A stretch of 28,200 bases of DNA, taken from contig JBOGFI010000075.1 in the NCBI GenBank assembly GCA_050743365.1, positions 1 through 28,200 of the forward strand. Reading direction: 5' to 3'. Source of the stretch: JBOGFI01 sp050743365. Its GTDB lineage: Bacteria; Actinomycetota; Acidimicrobiia; IMCC26256; JACDBD01. Below the pieces are notes generated by a model. It worked only from the letters and a program-made list of their open reading frames with translations, did no database searches and had not been told where the DNA came from. Of the stretch, positions 15,698-23,260 are shown in pieces. Both the position numbers and the translations under genes were made by a program. How positions within the stretch are numbered: position 1 is the stretch's first letter; the number at the start of each line of letters is the position of its first letter.

Positions 15698-16477
15698 TCA
15701 CGGCCGAGTGTTCCTGGCGGCGTCGAGGTAGGCGGGGCGCTCGCCGCCGCCGTGCACCACGATGCTCTCGCCGCTGACGTAGCGGGCGAGGGGGGAGGCG
15801 AGGAACAGGCAGACGTCGGCGATGTCGGACGGTTCGGCCATGCGCCCCAGCGGCACGGTCGCGCCCACCGCCGCGATCCCCTCCTCGTCGCCATAGAACA
15901 GGTGTGACTGCTCGGTGCGCACCAGGCCTGCGGTCACCGCGTTGACGCGCACCTTGGGCGCGTAGTCGATCGCCAGCGTCTGGGTGAGGTTGAGGAGCCC
16001 GGCCTTGGCGGCGCCGTACGCGGCTGTGCCCGGCGAGGGGCGGATGCCGCTCACGCTGCCGATGTTGATGATGGTGCCGCCCCCTTCCTGCGCCTGCATC
16101 ACCGCGTTGGCGCGCTGCGCGAAGAGCAGCGGGGCGACGAGGTTGAGGGTGATGATCGCGGCCGAGAACTTCGGCGACGCGGTGGCGGAGTCGGCGGGAG
16201 GCGAACCCCCGGCGTTGTTCACCAGCACGTCGAGACGCCCGAAGCGCTCGGTGGTCGAGGTGACGACGGCATCGATCTCACCGGCGTCGCGCACGTCGGC
16301 CTCGACGAAGACCGCTTCCCGCTCGCCGGCGCGGGGGAGCGCCTCGGGCTCGTGCCGACAGCAGATCACCACGTCGGCGCTCGCCCCGAGGAACCGCTCG
16401 GCGATGCCGCGGCCGATCCCGCGGCACCCGCCGGTCACGATCGCGACCTTGCCCGACATGTCCAGTGGATCGACCAT
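15698..16477 (-). CDS. Short-chain dehydrogenase, Rv3549c-like
   Basis: A 259-residue SDR with the cofactor motif T-G-G-C-R-G-I-G (about 15-22), N-N-A-G-G and I-N-I-G-S-V-S-G, and the catalytic pair in A-Y-G-A-A-K. The end H-G-G-G-E-R-P-A-Y and the block R-T-E-Q-S resemble what I recall of M. tuberculosis Rv3549c. That gene is also divergent from echA20, and the same arrangement here supports the link. It probably oxidises or reduces a hydroxyacyl-CoA intermediate of ring C/D breakdown; the exact step is not established. The ATG at 16477 lies 6 bases after a TAACTT -10 box, so the message is probably leaderless. Its -35 box lies inside the operator at 16499-16517. Confidence 0.82.
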   Translation of the reverse strand: MVDPLDMSGKVAIVTGGCRGIGRGIAERFLGASADVVICCRHEPEALPRAGEREAVFVEADVRDAGEIDAVVTSTTERFGRLDVLVNNAGGSPPADSATASPKFSAAIITLNLVAPLLFAQRANAVMQAQEGGGTIINIGSVSGIRPSPGTAAYGAAKAGLLNLTQTLAIDYAPKVRVNAVTAGLVRTEQSHLFYGDEEGIAAVGATVPLGRMAEPSDIADVCLFLASPLARYVSGESIVVHGGGERPAYLDAARNTRP

Positions 16478-16483
16478 GCGAGT

Positions 16484-16512
16484 AAGTTAGCGACCGCAAT
16501 CTGACGGGTCAT
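16484..16512 (-). promoter_or_regulatory. Promoter of the Rv3549c-like SDR gene
   Basis: On the minus strand ATGACC (16512-16507) and TAACTT (16489-16484) are separated by 17 bases, and the ATG follows 6 bases after the -10. The spacing is ideal and each box matches consensus at about four of six bases. The -35 box is part of the palindromic operator, so a bound regulator should repress. Confidence 0.5.
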
Positions 16513-16517
16513 CAGAA
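16499..16517. promoter_or_regulatory. Palindromic operator, copy 3 (CTGAC-N5-ATCAG)
   Basis: The bases read ATCTGACGGGTCATCAGAA, with arms CTGAC and ATCAG (one mismatch to perfect symmetry) and spacer GGGTC. It lies between the divergent SDR and echA20 genes, overlaps the -35 box of the SDR promoter, and ends 8 bases before the echA20 ATG. Confidence 0.65.
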
Positions 16518-16525
16518 AGCGGTCG

Positions 16526-17284
16526 ATGGGCATCACGCACACGGTCGACGACGGCATCGCCGAGGTCGTGCTGGACAACCCGCCGGTCAACGCGCTGACT
16601 GTGGCGGGCTGGTTCGAGCTCGCCGACGCCGTGCGTCGCCTCGGGGAGGACCCGGCGGTCCGGGCGCTCGTCCTGCGGGCCGAGGGCAAGGGTTTCAACG
16701 CCGGTGTCGACATCAAGGAGATGCAGGCGACCGAGGGTTTCGACGCCCTCGTCGGCGCCAACCGCGGGTGCTTCGCGGCGTTCGCCGCCGTCTACGAGTG
16801 CGCCGTGCCCGTCGTCGCCGCCGTCCACGGGTACTGCCTGGGCGGCGGCATCGGCCTCGTCGGCAACGCCGACATCATCGTGGCGTCGTCGGACGCCACG
16901 TTCGGCCTGCCCGAGGTGGATCGGGGCGCGCTCGGCGCCGCCACCCACCTTGCCCGCCTGGTGCCCCAGCACCGGATGCGGGCGATGGTCTACACGAGCG
17001 CCGTGGCCACGGCCGACGAGCTGCACCGATACGGCTCGGTGCTGAAGGTCGTCGAGCACGACGAGCTGCGCGACGCCGCGCTCGAGGTCGCGCGCGAGAT
17101 CGCCAAGAAGAGCCCGACGGTGATCCGGGCGGCCAAGGAGTCGCTCAACGGCATCGACCCCGTCGACGTGAAGCGCAGCTACCGCTACGAGCAGGGGTTC
17201 ACGTTCGAGCTCAACCTGGCCGGCGTGGCCGACGAGGCCCGCGACGCCTTCGTCGAGAACCGCGACGCCAAGTTCACGAAGTAG
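16526..17284 (+). CDS. echA20: EchA20-like enoyl-CoA hydratase/isomerase-family ring D hydrolase
   Basis: A 252-residue crotonase-fold protein. The first oxyanion-hole segment is G-F-N-A-G-V-D-I-K-E-M, followed by N-R-G-C-F-A-A-F and C-L-G-G-G-I-G-L-V-G-N. L-P-E-V-D-R-G-A-L-G-A-A-T-H-L comes next, and the end has Y-E-Q-G-F-T-F-E-L-N-L-A-G. These blocks match M. tuberculosis EchA20 (Rv3550) as I recall it. That enzyme hydrolytically opens ring D of the indene CoA thioester HIEC-CoA to give COCHEA-CoA. The length is right for the family. The ATG at 16526 lies just after the operator. It is followed within 6 bases by ipdA, so EchA20 and IpdAB, which act in sequence, are made together. Assignment rests on sequence likeness plus gene order. 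Confidence 0.9.
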   Translation: MGITHTVDDGIAEVVLDNPPVNALTVAGWFELADAVRRLGEDPAVRALVLRAEGKGFNAGVDIKEMQATEGFDALVGANRGCFAAFAAVYECAVPVVAAVHGYCLGGGIGLVGNADIIVASSDATFGLPEVDRGALGAATHLARLVPQHRMRAMVYTSAVATADELHRYGSVLKVVEHDELRDAALEVAREIAKKSPTVIRAAKESLNGIDPVDVKRSYRYEQGFTFELNLAGVADEARDAFVENRDAKFTK

Positions 17285-17289
17285 GCAGG

Positions 17290-18138
17290 GTGCCCGACAA
17301 GCGGATGACCGAGGCCGACGTCGTGGCCGAGCTGGCCGACGGCATGACCATCGGCATCGGCGGCTGGGGCTCGCGGCGCAAGCCGATGTCCCTGGTGCGG
17401 GCCATCGTGCGCTCCCCGCTTCGCGACCTCACCGTCGTGTCGTACGGCGGGCCCGACGTCGGCCTGTTGTGCGCGGCGAGCAAAGTGAGGAAGGTCGTGT
17501 ACGCCTTCGTCTCGCTCGACTCGATCCCCCTCGAGCCCCACTTCCGTGCCGCCCGCCAGAACGCCGCGGTCGAGGCGACCGAGCTCGACGAGGGGATGTT
17601 CCTGCTGGGGCTCCAGGCGGCTGCGTGGCGGGTGCCGTTCCTGCCCACGCGCGCCGGCCTCGGCTCCGACGTCCTGCGCATCAACCCCGAGCTCCAGACC
17701 GTGCGCTCTCCCTACGACGATGGCGAGGAGCTCGTCGCCGTGCCCGCGCTCGAGCTCGACGTCGCCCTTGTGCACATGAACCGGGCGGACGCCGGCGGGA
17801 ACGGCCAGTACCTCGGCGTCGATCCCTACTTCGACGACCTGTTCTGCATGGCAGCCAAGAAGCGGTTTCTCTCGTGCGAGCAGGTGATCCCCACCGAGGC
17901 ACTGGCGACCGAGGGCCCGGTGCAGACGCTGCGCGTGAACCGGCTGATGGTCGACGGCGTGGTCGAGGCATCCGGGGGCGCACACTTCACGTCGTGCCTG
18001 CCCGACTACGACCGCGACGAGGCCTTCCAGCGCGAGTACGCCGCCACCGCGAAGAGTCCGGAAGCGTGGGAGGCGTTCCGCGCGAAGTACGTCGACATCG
18101 GCGCCCACGACGAGTACCGGAAGGTCGTCGGCCTGTGA
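17290..18138 (+). CDS. ipdA: IpdA, alpha subunit of the ring C hydrolase (CoA-transferase family)
   Basis: 282 residues, class I CoA-transferase fold. It opens V-P-D-K-R-M and soon has M-T-I-G-I-G-G-W-G-S-R-R-K-P-M, the signature block of IpdA (Rv3551). S-Y-G-G-P-D-V-G-L-L-C, E-L-D-E-G-M, D-P-Y-F-D-D-L-F and G-G-A-H-F-T follow. Despite the fold, the IpdAB heterocomplex is reported to be a hydrolase that opens ring C of COCHEA-CoA by a retro-Claisen-type cleavage. The GTG at 17290 is chosen because the mycobacterial protein also begins PDKR; it lies 5 bases after the echA20 stop. Its TGA overlaps the ipdB GTG, which suits a 1:1 subunit ratio. Confidence 0.9.
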   Translation: MPDKRMTEADVVAELADGMTIGIGGWGSRRKPMSLVRAIVRSPLRDLTVVSYGGPDVGLLCAASKVRKVVYAFVSLDSIPLEPHFRAARQNAAVEATELDEGMFLLGLQAAAWRVPFLPTRAGLGSDVLRINPELQTVRSPYDDGEELVAVPALELDVALVHMNRADAGGNGQYLGVDPYFDDLFCMAAKKRFLSCEQVIPTEALATEGPVQTLRVNRLMVDGVVEASGGAHFTSCLPDYDRDEAFQREYAATAKSPEAWEAFRAKYVDIGAHDEYRKVVGL

Positions 18139-18896
18139 GCGACGTCACCCGCGCCGAAGTGTGCGTGGTCGAGTGCGCGGAGGCGTTCCGCGGTGACGGC
18201 GAGATCCTCGCCAACCCCATCGGGACCATCCCGATGATCGGGGGCCGCCTGGCGCGGGAGAGTTTCGAGCCCGACCTGGTCATGACCGACGGCGAGGCGC
18301 TCCTCGTCGCGAATCCATTGCCGATCGGCGTCGACGACACCGAGAAGGTGGTGGAGGCCTGGAACCCGTACCGGGCCATGTTCGACGTGGTGTGGTCGGG
18401 GCGCCGCCACGTGATGATGGGCGCGACCCAGGTCGATCGGTACGGCAACCAGAACATCGCCTTCATCGGGCCGTGGGACCGGCCCAAGGTGCAGCTGCTG
18501 GGCTTCCGCGGCGCGCCCGGCAACACCATCAACCACGCCACCAGCTACTGGGTGCCGAACCACTCGCCCAAGGTGTTCGTCGAGCGGGTCGATGTCGTGA
18601 CCGGTATCGGCTACGACCGCGCCGCCGAGCTCGGCTCGACGGCGGCTCGCTACCACCGCATCCCTCGGGTCGTGAGCAACCTGGGAACGTTCGACTTCGA
18701 GTCGCCCGACCACACCATGCGACTCCGGTCGGTCCACCCCGGCGTCACTATCGACGAGGTGCTGGCGGCCACGGGCTTCGAGCTGGTCGTGCCGGACGAC
18801 GTCCCCGAATCACGGCTTCCCACGAGCGACGAGCTGCTGCTGATCCGCGAGGTCATCGACCCCAGCAACCTGCGCGAGGTGGAGGTCCCGTCGTGA
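18135..18896 (+). CDS. ipdB: IpdB, beta subunit of the ring C hydrolase (CoA-transferase family)
   Basis: 253 residues and the partner of IpdA. Recognisable blocks are N-P-I-G-T-I-P-M-I-G-G-R-L-A, P-D-L-V-M-T-D-G-E, M-G-A-T-Q-V-D-R-Y-G-N-Q-N, G-F-R-G-A-P-G-N-T-I-N-H and V-V-S-N-L-G-T-F-D-F. The D-R-Y-G-N segment is the usual beta-subunit landmark of class I CoA-transferases. The S-E-N-G catalytic glutamate loop of true transferases is not seen in the corresponding region, in keeping with a hydrolase role. The GTG at 18135 overlaps the ipdA stop and the TGA overlaps the ipdC start, so ipdA, ipdB and ipdC are translationally coupled. Confidence 0.9.
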   Translation: MSDVTRAEVCVVECAEAFRGDGEILANPIGTIPMIGGRLARESFEPDLVMTDGEALLVANPLPIGVDDTEKVVEAWNPYRAMFDVVWSGRRHVMMGATQVDRYGNQNIAFIGPWDRPKVQLLGFRGAPGNTINHATSYWVPNHSPKVFVERVDVVTGIGYDRAAELGSTAARYHRIPRVVSNLGTFDFESPDHTMRLRSVHPGVTIDEVLAATGFELVVPDDVPESRLPTSDELLLIREVIDPSNLREVEVPS

Positions 18897-19948
18897 AGCC
18901 GGCGCTCCGCACGCGGGCGTGCGAGCTGTTCGGGGTCCGGTACCCGATCGTGCAGACCGGCATGGGCTGGGTCGCGGGCGCCCGGCTCACATCGGCCACG
19001 AGCGCGGCGGGCGGGCTCGGGATCCTCGCCTCGGCGACCATGACATTCGACGAGCTGAGGAAGGCGATCCACGAGGTCAAGGACCGCACCGACAAGCCCT
19101 TCGGCGTGAACTTGCGGTCCGATCAGGCCGACGTCGACGACCGCGTCCGGCTCCTGGTCGACGAGGGCGTGAGGCTGGCCAGCTTCGCCCAGGCCCCGGG
19201 CCAGGACCTCATCGCCCGGCTCAAGGACGGCGGGGTGGTCACGATGCCGACCGTGAGCGCGCGCCGCCACGCGGAGAAGGTGGCCGAGTGGGGCGTCGAC
19301 GCCCTGATCGCGCAGGGCGGTGAGGGCGGCGGCCACACCGGGACCGTCCCGACCTCGCTGCTGCTGCCGCAGGTGGTCGACGCGGTCGACGTGCCCGTGC
19401 TCGGCGCCGGCGGCTTCCACGACGGCCGGGGCCTGGTCGCCGCGCTCGCGTGGGGGGCGGCGGGCGTGGCGATGGGGACGCGCTTCCTCCTCACCCGGGA
19501 GAGCACGGTGCCGGACGAGATCAAGGCGATCTACCTCCAGACGCCGGTCACGGGCACCGTGGTTACGACCCGCGTCGACGGCTACCCGCAACGGGTCGTC
19601 CGAACCGAGATGATCGACCGCCTCGAGGGCGCCGGCCGGCTCATGGCCCTTCCGCGCGCGCTCAGGAACGCGCTCGCGTTCCGCAAGCTCACCGGCACCT
19701 CGCTGAGCGACCTCCTCGCCGAGGGGCGGGCCATGCGCAAGAGCCAGGAGCTCACATGGAGCCAGCTTGCGATGGCCGCCAACGCGCCGATGCTCACGAA
19801 AGCGGCCATGGTCGACGGCCGGCCCGAGGTCGGCATCCTGCCGACGGGGCAGGGTGTGGGCGTCATCGACGAGCTACCCACGGTGGAGGAGCTGATCCGC
19901 CGCATCATCGACGAGGCCGAGCAGACGCTCACCCGCCTGGGAGCCTGA
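18893..19948 (+). CDS. ipdC: IpdC-like flavin oxidoreductase (nitronate monooxygenase family)
   Basis: A 351-residue FMN TIM barrel of the nitronate monooxygenase/2-nitropropane dioxygenase family. The N-terminal Y-P-I-V-Q-T-G-M-G-W replaces the common P-I-x-Q-x-P-M. G-G-E-G-G-G-H-T-G (142-150, His148) and V-L-G-A-G-G-F-H-D-G-R-G with G-V-A-M-G-T-R-F-L make the FMN phosphate site. In M. tuberculosis, IpdC (Rv3553) follows IpdAB in the same order and is needed in the ring C/D branch, where it is proposed to act as a reductase/dehydrogenase rather than on nitronates. Length is as in the mycobacterial protein. The GTG at 18893 overlaps the ipdB TGA. The next gene begins 11 bases later. Confidence 0.87.
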   Translation: MKPALRTRACELFGVRYPIVQTGMGWVAGARLTSATSAAGGLGILASATMTFDELRKAIHEVKDRTDKPFGVNLRSDQADVDDRVRLLVDEGVRLASFAQAPGQDLIARLKDGGVVTMPTVSARRHAEKVAEWGVDALIAQGGEGGGHTGTVPTSLLLPQVVDAVDVPVLGAGGFHDGRGLVAALAWGAAGVAMGTRFLLTRESTVPDEIKAIYLQTPVTGTVVTTRVDGYPQRVVRTEMIDRLEGAGRLMALPRALRNALAFRKLTGTSLSDLLAEGRAMRKSQELTWSQLAMAANAPMLTKAAMVDGRPEVGILPTGQGVGVIDELPTVEELIRRIIDEAEQTLTRLGA

Positions 19949-19959
19949 GGGAGGCACGG

Positions 19960-20388
19960 ATGGCCAAGACACGGGTGCCCGCGGTCGAGGGGTGGTTCAC
20001 CCTCGACGAGGCCCAGCCCCGGCTCATCGGGAGCCGGGGCGTCGAGACCGGGAGCTTCTTCTTCCCGAAGAACCTGGCGTTCTCGCGCAACCCGGCTGCG
20101 CCCACCGAGGCGCTCGAGGAGGTGCAGCTCGGGCGGCGGGGCCGGGTCTGGTCGTTCACGACCAACCACTACCCGCCGCCTTCTCCCTACGTGGCGCCCG
20201 AGCCGTTCGAGCCCTACACGATCGTGGCGGTCGAGCTGCCCGACGAGCGGATGGTCGTGCTGGGCCAGCTCGCCGAGGGCGCTGATCCGGACCGGCTCCA
20301 GGTGGGTGCCGAGGTCGAGCTGGTGCTGGGCACGCTCTACGAGGACGACGAGCACGAGTACGTGGTGTGGAAGTGGAGGCCGGTATGA
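19960..20388 (+). CDS. OB-fold DUF35-like partner of the adjacent lipid-transfer thiolase
   Basis: A 142-residue protein. The second half (V-W-S-F-T-T-N-H-Y, then Y-T-I-V-A-V-E-L-P and L-G-Q-L-A-E-G) is the OB fold of the DUF35/ChsH2 family. Such proteins sit beside SCP-x/Ltp thiolases and bind them or acyl-CoA substrates. The N-terminal half would normally be a four-cysteine zinc ribbon, but this protein has no cysteine at all; S-F-F-F-P-K-N-L-A-F-S-R-N-P stands there instead. Rv3521 beside ltp4-ltp3 is the comparable mycobacterial arrangement. The ATG at 19960 has an excellent GAGGGAGG site. Its stop overlaps the thiolase ATG (ATGA), implying a complex between the two products. Confidence 0.8.
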   Translation: MAKTRVPAVEGWFTLDEAQPRLIGSRGVETGSFFFPKNLAFSRNPAAPTEALEEVQLGRRGRVWSFTTNHYPPPSPYVAPEPFEPYTIVAVELPDERMVVLGQLAEGADPDRLQVGAEVELVLGTLYEDDEHEYVVWKWRPV

Positions 20389-21575
20389 AACACGACGTCG
20401 CCGTCCTCGGGGTCGGGATGCACCCGTGGGGCAAGTGGGGGAGGAGCTTCGTCGACTACGGCCTCGTTGCCGCGCGGGCGGCGCTCACCGACGCCGGCCT
20501 CGACTGGCGCGACGTCGGGTTCGTCTCCGGCGCCGACACCATCCGCAACGGGTACCCGGGCTACGTGTCGGGCGCTACTTTCGCCCAGGCCCTGGGCTGG
20601 CAGGGCGCACCGGTGGCGAGCTCGTACTCGGCGTGCGCGTCGGGCGCCACCGCACTGAACGCGGCCCGGGCCCAGATCCTGGCCGGGCTGTGCGACGTCG
20701 CCCTGGTGGTCGGCGCCGACACGACGCCCAAGGGCTTCCTTGCACCGACGGCGGGGGAGCGCCCCGACGACCCCGACTGGCTGCGCTTCCGGCTGCTGGG
20801 CGCGACCAACCCGGCCTACTTCGGTTTGTACGCCCGGCGGCGAATGGAGCTGTACGGGGCGACGCCGGGTGACTTCGCCCGGGTCAAGGTCAAGAACGCA
20901 CGGCACGGCCTCACCAACCCGAACGCGCGCTACCGGAAAGAGGTCACCGAAGACGAGGTGCTCGGGTCGCCGGTGGTCGCGGATCCCCTGCACCTGCTCG
21001 AGATCTGCGCCACCAGCGACGGCGGCGCCGCGGTCGTGCTGGCCAGCACCGACTACGCCAAGGCCCGGTACGCGAAGAGCCCGGTGCGGATCGCGGCGAT
21101 CTCGACGGTCACGCCCACGTACCCGAACACGGTGATCGAGATGCCCAACTTCGCCACCGACTCGTCGGCGGGGGTGAAGCCGCCCGAGACGACCTTCCGC
21201 GACTCCATCGCGGCGCGGGCCTACGAGGAGGCCGGGCTCGGGCCCGACGACCTCGACGTCGCCGAGGTCTACGACCTCTCCACCTCGCTCGAGCTCGACT
21301 GGTACGAGAACATCGGGCTGTGCAAGGCGGGCGAGGCCGAGAAGCTGCTCAACGACGGCGACACCACTCTCGGCGGGCGCACTCCTGTCAACACCAGCGG
21401 CGGCCTGGCCTGCTTCGGCGAGGCGGTTCCCGCGCAGGCGCTGGCCCAGGTGTGCGAGCTCACCTGGCAGCTCCGGGGCGAGGCGGGGGAGCGCCAGGCC
21501 GAGGGGGCGAAGGTCGGCCTCAGCATCAACCAGGGCCTCTTCGGCCACGGCTCCTCGGTGATCGTCACGCGGTAG
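20385..21575 (+). CDS. SCP-x/lipid-transfer-protein thiolase, Ltp3-like
   Basis: A 396-residue thiolase-fold protein. The N-terminal nucleophile region is Y-S-A-C-A-S-G-A-T-A-L (Cys84). A-E-V-Y-D-L-S-T replaces the N-E-A-F of ordinary thiolases, and N-T-S-G-G-L-A-C-F-G-E replaces N-x-x-G-G-x-x-x-G-H-P, so the usual catalytic histidine is missing there. The end reads G-L-F-G-H-G-S-S in place of C-x-G. These changes are typical of the Ltp group, some members of which are retro-aldolases rather than thiolases. The closest recollected relatives are M. tuberculosis Ltp3/Ltp4 (Rv3523/Rv3522). The ATG at 20385 overlaps the DUF35-like stop. The substrate is probably a steroid-derived acyl-CoA, but thiolysis versus aldol cleavage is undecided. 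Confidence 0.84.
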   Translation: MKHDVAVLGVGMHPWGKWGRSFVDYGLVAARAALTDAGLDWRDVGFVSGADTIRNGYPGYVSGATFAQALGWQGAPVASSYSACASGATALNAARAQILAGLCDVALVVGADTTPKGFLAPTAGERPDDPDWLRFRLLGATNPAYFGLYARRRMELYGATPGDFARVKVKNARHGLTNPNARYRKEVTEDEVLGSPVVADPLHLLEICATSDGGAAVVLASTDYAKARYAKSPVRIAAISTVTPTYPNTVIEMPNFATDSSAGVKPPETTFRDSIAARAYEEAGLGPDDLDVAEVYDLSTSLELDWYENIGLCKAGEAEKLLNDGDTTLGGRTPVNTSGGLACFGEAVPAQALAQVCELTWQLRGEAGERQAEGAKVGLSINQGLFGHGSSVIVTR

Positions 21576-21605
21576 GCAGTCGATCAGCGAGACCAGGAAT
21601 GAGGC

Positions 21606-22028
21606 CTAGCGCGCCTCGCACACCTCGATGGTGAGCACGTTGCCGTCGACGGTGCCCTTGCCGACCGACTGGACCTTGTTCAGCCAGGCGTAGCGCTCGT
21701 CACCGGTCTCGTAGAGCAACGCGCCGTAGAGCGGCGAAGTGCCCGGGCCGCCCGCTTGGTCCACCCGGCCGACCGCAGTCACGTATACGAGGGCGCCGTC
21801 GTCGGTCTCCACCGTCGCCCGGACGTCCAGGGTCCCCGTGCCCTCGGGGCCGAGGACCACCCAGTCGGCTGCGGTCGCCCCCTTCTTCTTGGCGTGGATG
21901 CGCTCCCCCTCGATCGTGAGGTCGACGATCTCGAAGATCGCCCGGGTGCCGGCGGGGGTGTTAGGGAGGAGCAGGGGGTCGGCGAAGTCGATGGTGATCG
22001 TGCCGAGCGGCAACAGCTCCAGGGCCAC
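21606..22028 (-). CDS. DUF3237 family protein
   Basis: About 140 residues. E-L-L-P-L-G-T-I-T-I-D-F-A opens the domain, followed by P-A-G-T-R-A-I-F-E-I, A-A-D-W-V-V-L, V-R-A-T-V-E-T-D-D-G-A-L-V-Y-V and Y-A-W-L-N-K-V-Q near the end. This is the DUF3237 beta-barrel pattern, a small family often found near catabolic genes with no settled biochemical role. The GTG at 22028 is the first start that keeps the conserved beginning, 14 bases after the stop of the beta-lactamase-fold gene, so it is the second gene of that operon. It converges on the Ltp-like gene with a 30-base gap that shows no terminator. Confidence 0.78.
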   Translation of the reverse strand: MALELLPLGTITIDFADPLLLPNTPAGTRAIFEIVDLTIEGERIHAKKKGATAADWVVLGPEGTGTLDVRATVETDDGALVYVTAVGRVDQAGGPGTSPLYGALLYETGDERYAWLNKVQSVGKGTVDGNVLTIEVCEAR

Positions 22029-22042
22029 TCGTGAGACGGTAG

Positions 22043-23218
22043 TCAGCCGAGGGCGAGCGACTCGTAGACGGCGCTCACGAGGGAGGCCGCTCGCGGGTCG
22101 CCGGCGAGGTCGAAGCGCATCTGGTTCATGACGTAGGAGAAGGCGAAGCCGGCGTCGGGGTCGGCGAACGAAAGCGAGCCCCCCGCCCCCGCGTGCCCGA
22201 AGGCGCCCGGCGCCGCGCCCTCCACGAGGCTGGGCGGGAGCATGAAGCCGAGCCCGAAGCTCGTCTCCACCAGGATCACCTTGTCGGCGCCGCGCACCTG
22301 CGGCGCTGCCGCCGCGGCCACCATCGCGGGCGCCAGGACGCGGATGCCGTCGACCTCGCCGATGAGCGCGGCGTAGAGACGGGCGAGCGAGCGGGCGTCG
22401 CCGGTCCCGTTCGACGACGGCATCTCGGCGGCGTGGACGTCGCGCCGGTTCCACGTCTCGTCGTAGGCGAACAGGCCCGATGGACCGGTGCCGGCGCGCG
22501 CCAGCAGCAGGTCGGGCGGCACCAGCGCGAGGACGTCCTGCGTCTGTCCGTCGGCGTCGCGGGGCGGCACCACGCTCGCGCACCTCACCTCCTGCTCCTC
22601 CGGGAGCCCCACCCAGAAGTCGAGCCCCAGCGGGCCCGCCAGCTCGTCGGCGACGAAGGCGCCCAGCCCGCGCCCGGTGACGCGGCGCACCACCTCGCCG
22701 ACGATCCAGCCGTAGGTGCGCATGTGGTAGCCGTGGCCGGTGCCGGGCTCCCACAGCGGCGCCTGCGCGGCGAGGGCCTCGACCACCGGGTGCCACGCCA
22801 GCACCTCGTCGAGCGTGAAGTCGCCCTCCACCACCGGCAGGCCGGCCTGATGGCTCAGCACCCACCGGACGGGAACACCCTCCTTCCCGTTGGCCGCGAA
22901 CTCGGGCCAGTAGTCGGCGACCGGCGCGTCGAGATCGATCTCGCCGCGCTGCGCGAGCAGGTTGGCGCAGGTAGCGGTCACGCCCTTGGTGGTCGAGAAC
23001 ACGAGCTGGATCGTGTCCTCTCGCCACGGCCGCCCCGTGGCCGGGTCGGCGATCCCGCCCCAGAGGTCGGCGACGGCGCGCCCGTCGACGTAGAGACAGC
23101 AGGCGGCGCCGACCTCGCCGTGGTCGCGGAAGTTGCCGACGAACGCGTCACGCAGCGCCTCGAAGGCGGGGTCGACCCACCCGTCGATCACCGGAGAGGG
23201 ACGGGTAGCATCTGACAC
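22043..23218 (-). CDS. Serine hydrolase of the class C beta-lactamase/family VIII esterase type
   Basis: A 391-residue cytoplasmic protein with no signal peptide. The nucleophile motif S-T-T-K is at 76-79, the tyrosine motif is G-Y-H-M-R-T-Y-G-W (Tyr164), and a late H-A-G-A-G-G-S matches the third box. This layout is that of the EstB/LipE-type esterases, which cleave esters rather than antibiotics. Relatives are frequent in actinobacterial lipid and steroid regions. The GTG at 23218 lies inside the palindromic operator; TAATCT at 23230-23225 is 6 bases upstream, so the transcript is probably leaderless and directly repressible. It may hydrolyse an ester or thioester released by the pathway, which is unproven. 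Confidence 0.84.
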   Translation of the reverse strand: MSDATRPSPVIDGWVDPAFEALRDAFVGNFRDHGEVGAACCLYVDGRAVADLWGGIADPATGRPWREDTIQLVFSTTKGVTATCANLLAQRGEIDLDAPVADYWPEFAANGKEGVPVRWVLSHQAGLPVVEGDFTLDEVLAWHPVVEALAAQAPLWEPGTGHGYHMRTYGWIVGEVVRRVTGRGLGAFVADELAGPLGLDFWVGLPEEQEVRCASVVPPRDADGQTQDVLALVPPDLLLARAGTGPSGLFAYDETWNRRDVHAAEMPSSNGTGDARSLARLYAALIGEVDGIRVLAPAMVAAAAAPQVRGADKVILVETSFGLGFMLPPSLVEGAAPGAFGHAGAGGSLSFADPDAGFAFSYVMNQMRFDLAGDPRAASLVSAVYESLALG

Positions 23219-23228
23219 CCCGTCAGAT
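23210..23228. promoter_or_regulatory. Palindromic operator, copy 4, inside a bidirectional promoter
   Basis: ATCTGACACCCCGTCAGAT has perfect 7-base arms, the best copy of the four. It overlaps TAGCAT (23206-23211), a likely rightward -10 box, and TAATCT (23230-23225), a likely leftward -10 box. It also contains the GTG start of the esterase gene. A protein bound here would block both directions. Confidence 0.75.
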
Positions 23229-23260
23229 TAGGCGCAACCTCGGGAAGTCGGCGCGAAGCC

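Noticed and set aside
17290..18896. Calling the ipdA/ipdB pair a generic 3-oxoacid CoA-transferase
   Set aside because: Specific blocks of IpdA and IpdB, the neighbouring echA20 and ipdC, and the lack of a visible S-E-N-G loop favour the ring C hydrolase.
22043..23218. Antibiotic-resistance class C beta-lactamase
   Set aside because: No signal peptide, and the Y-H-M-R-T-Y-G-W motif and overall layout are those of family VIII esterases. The context is catabolic.
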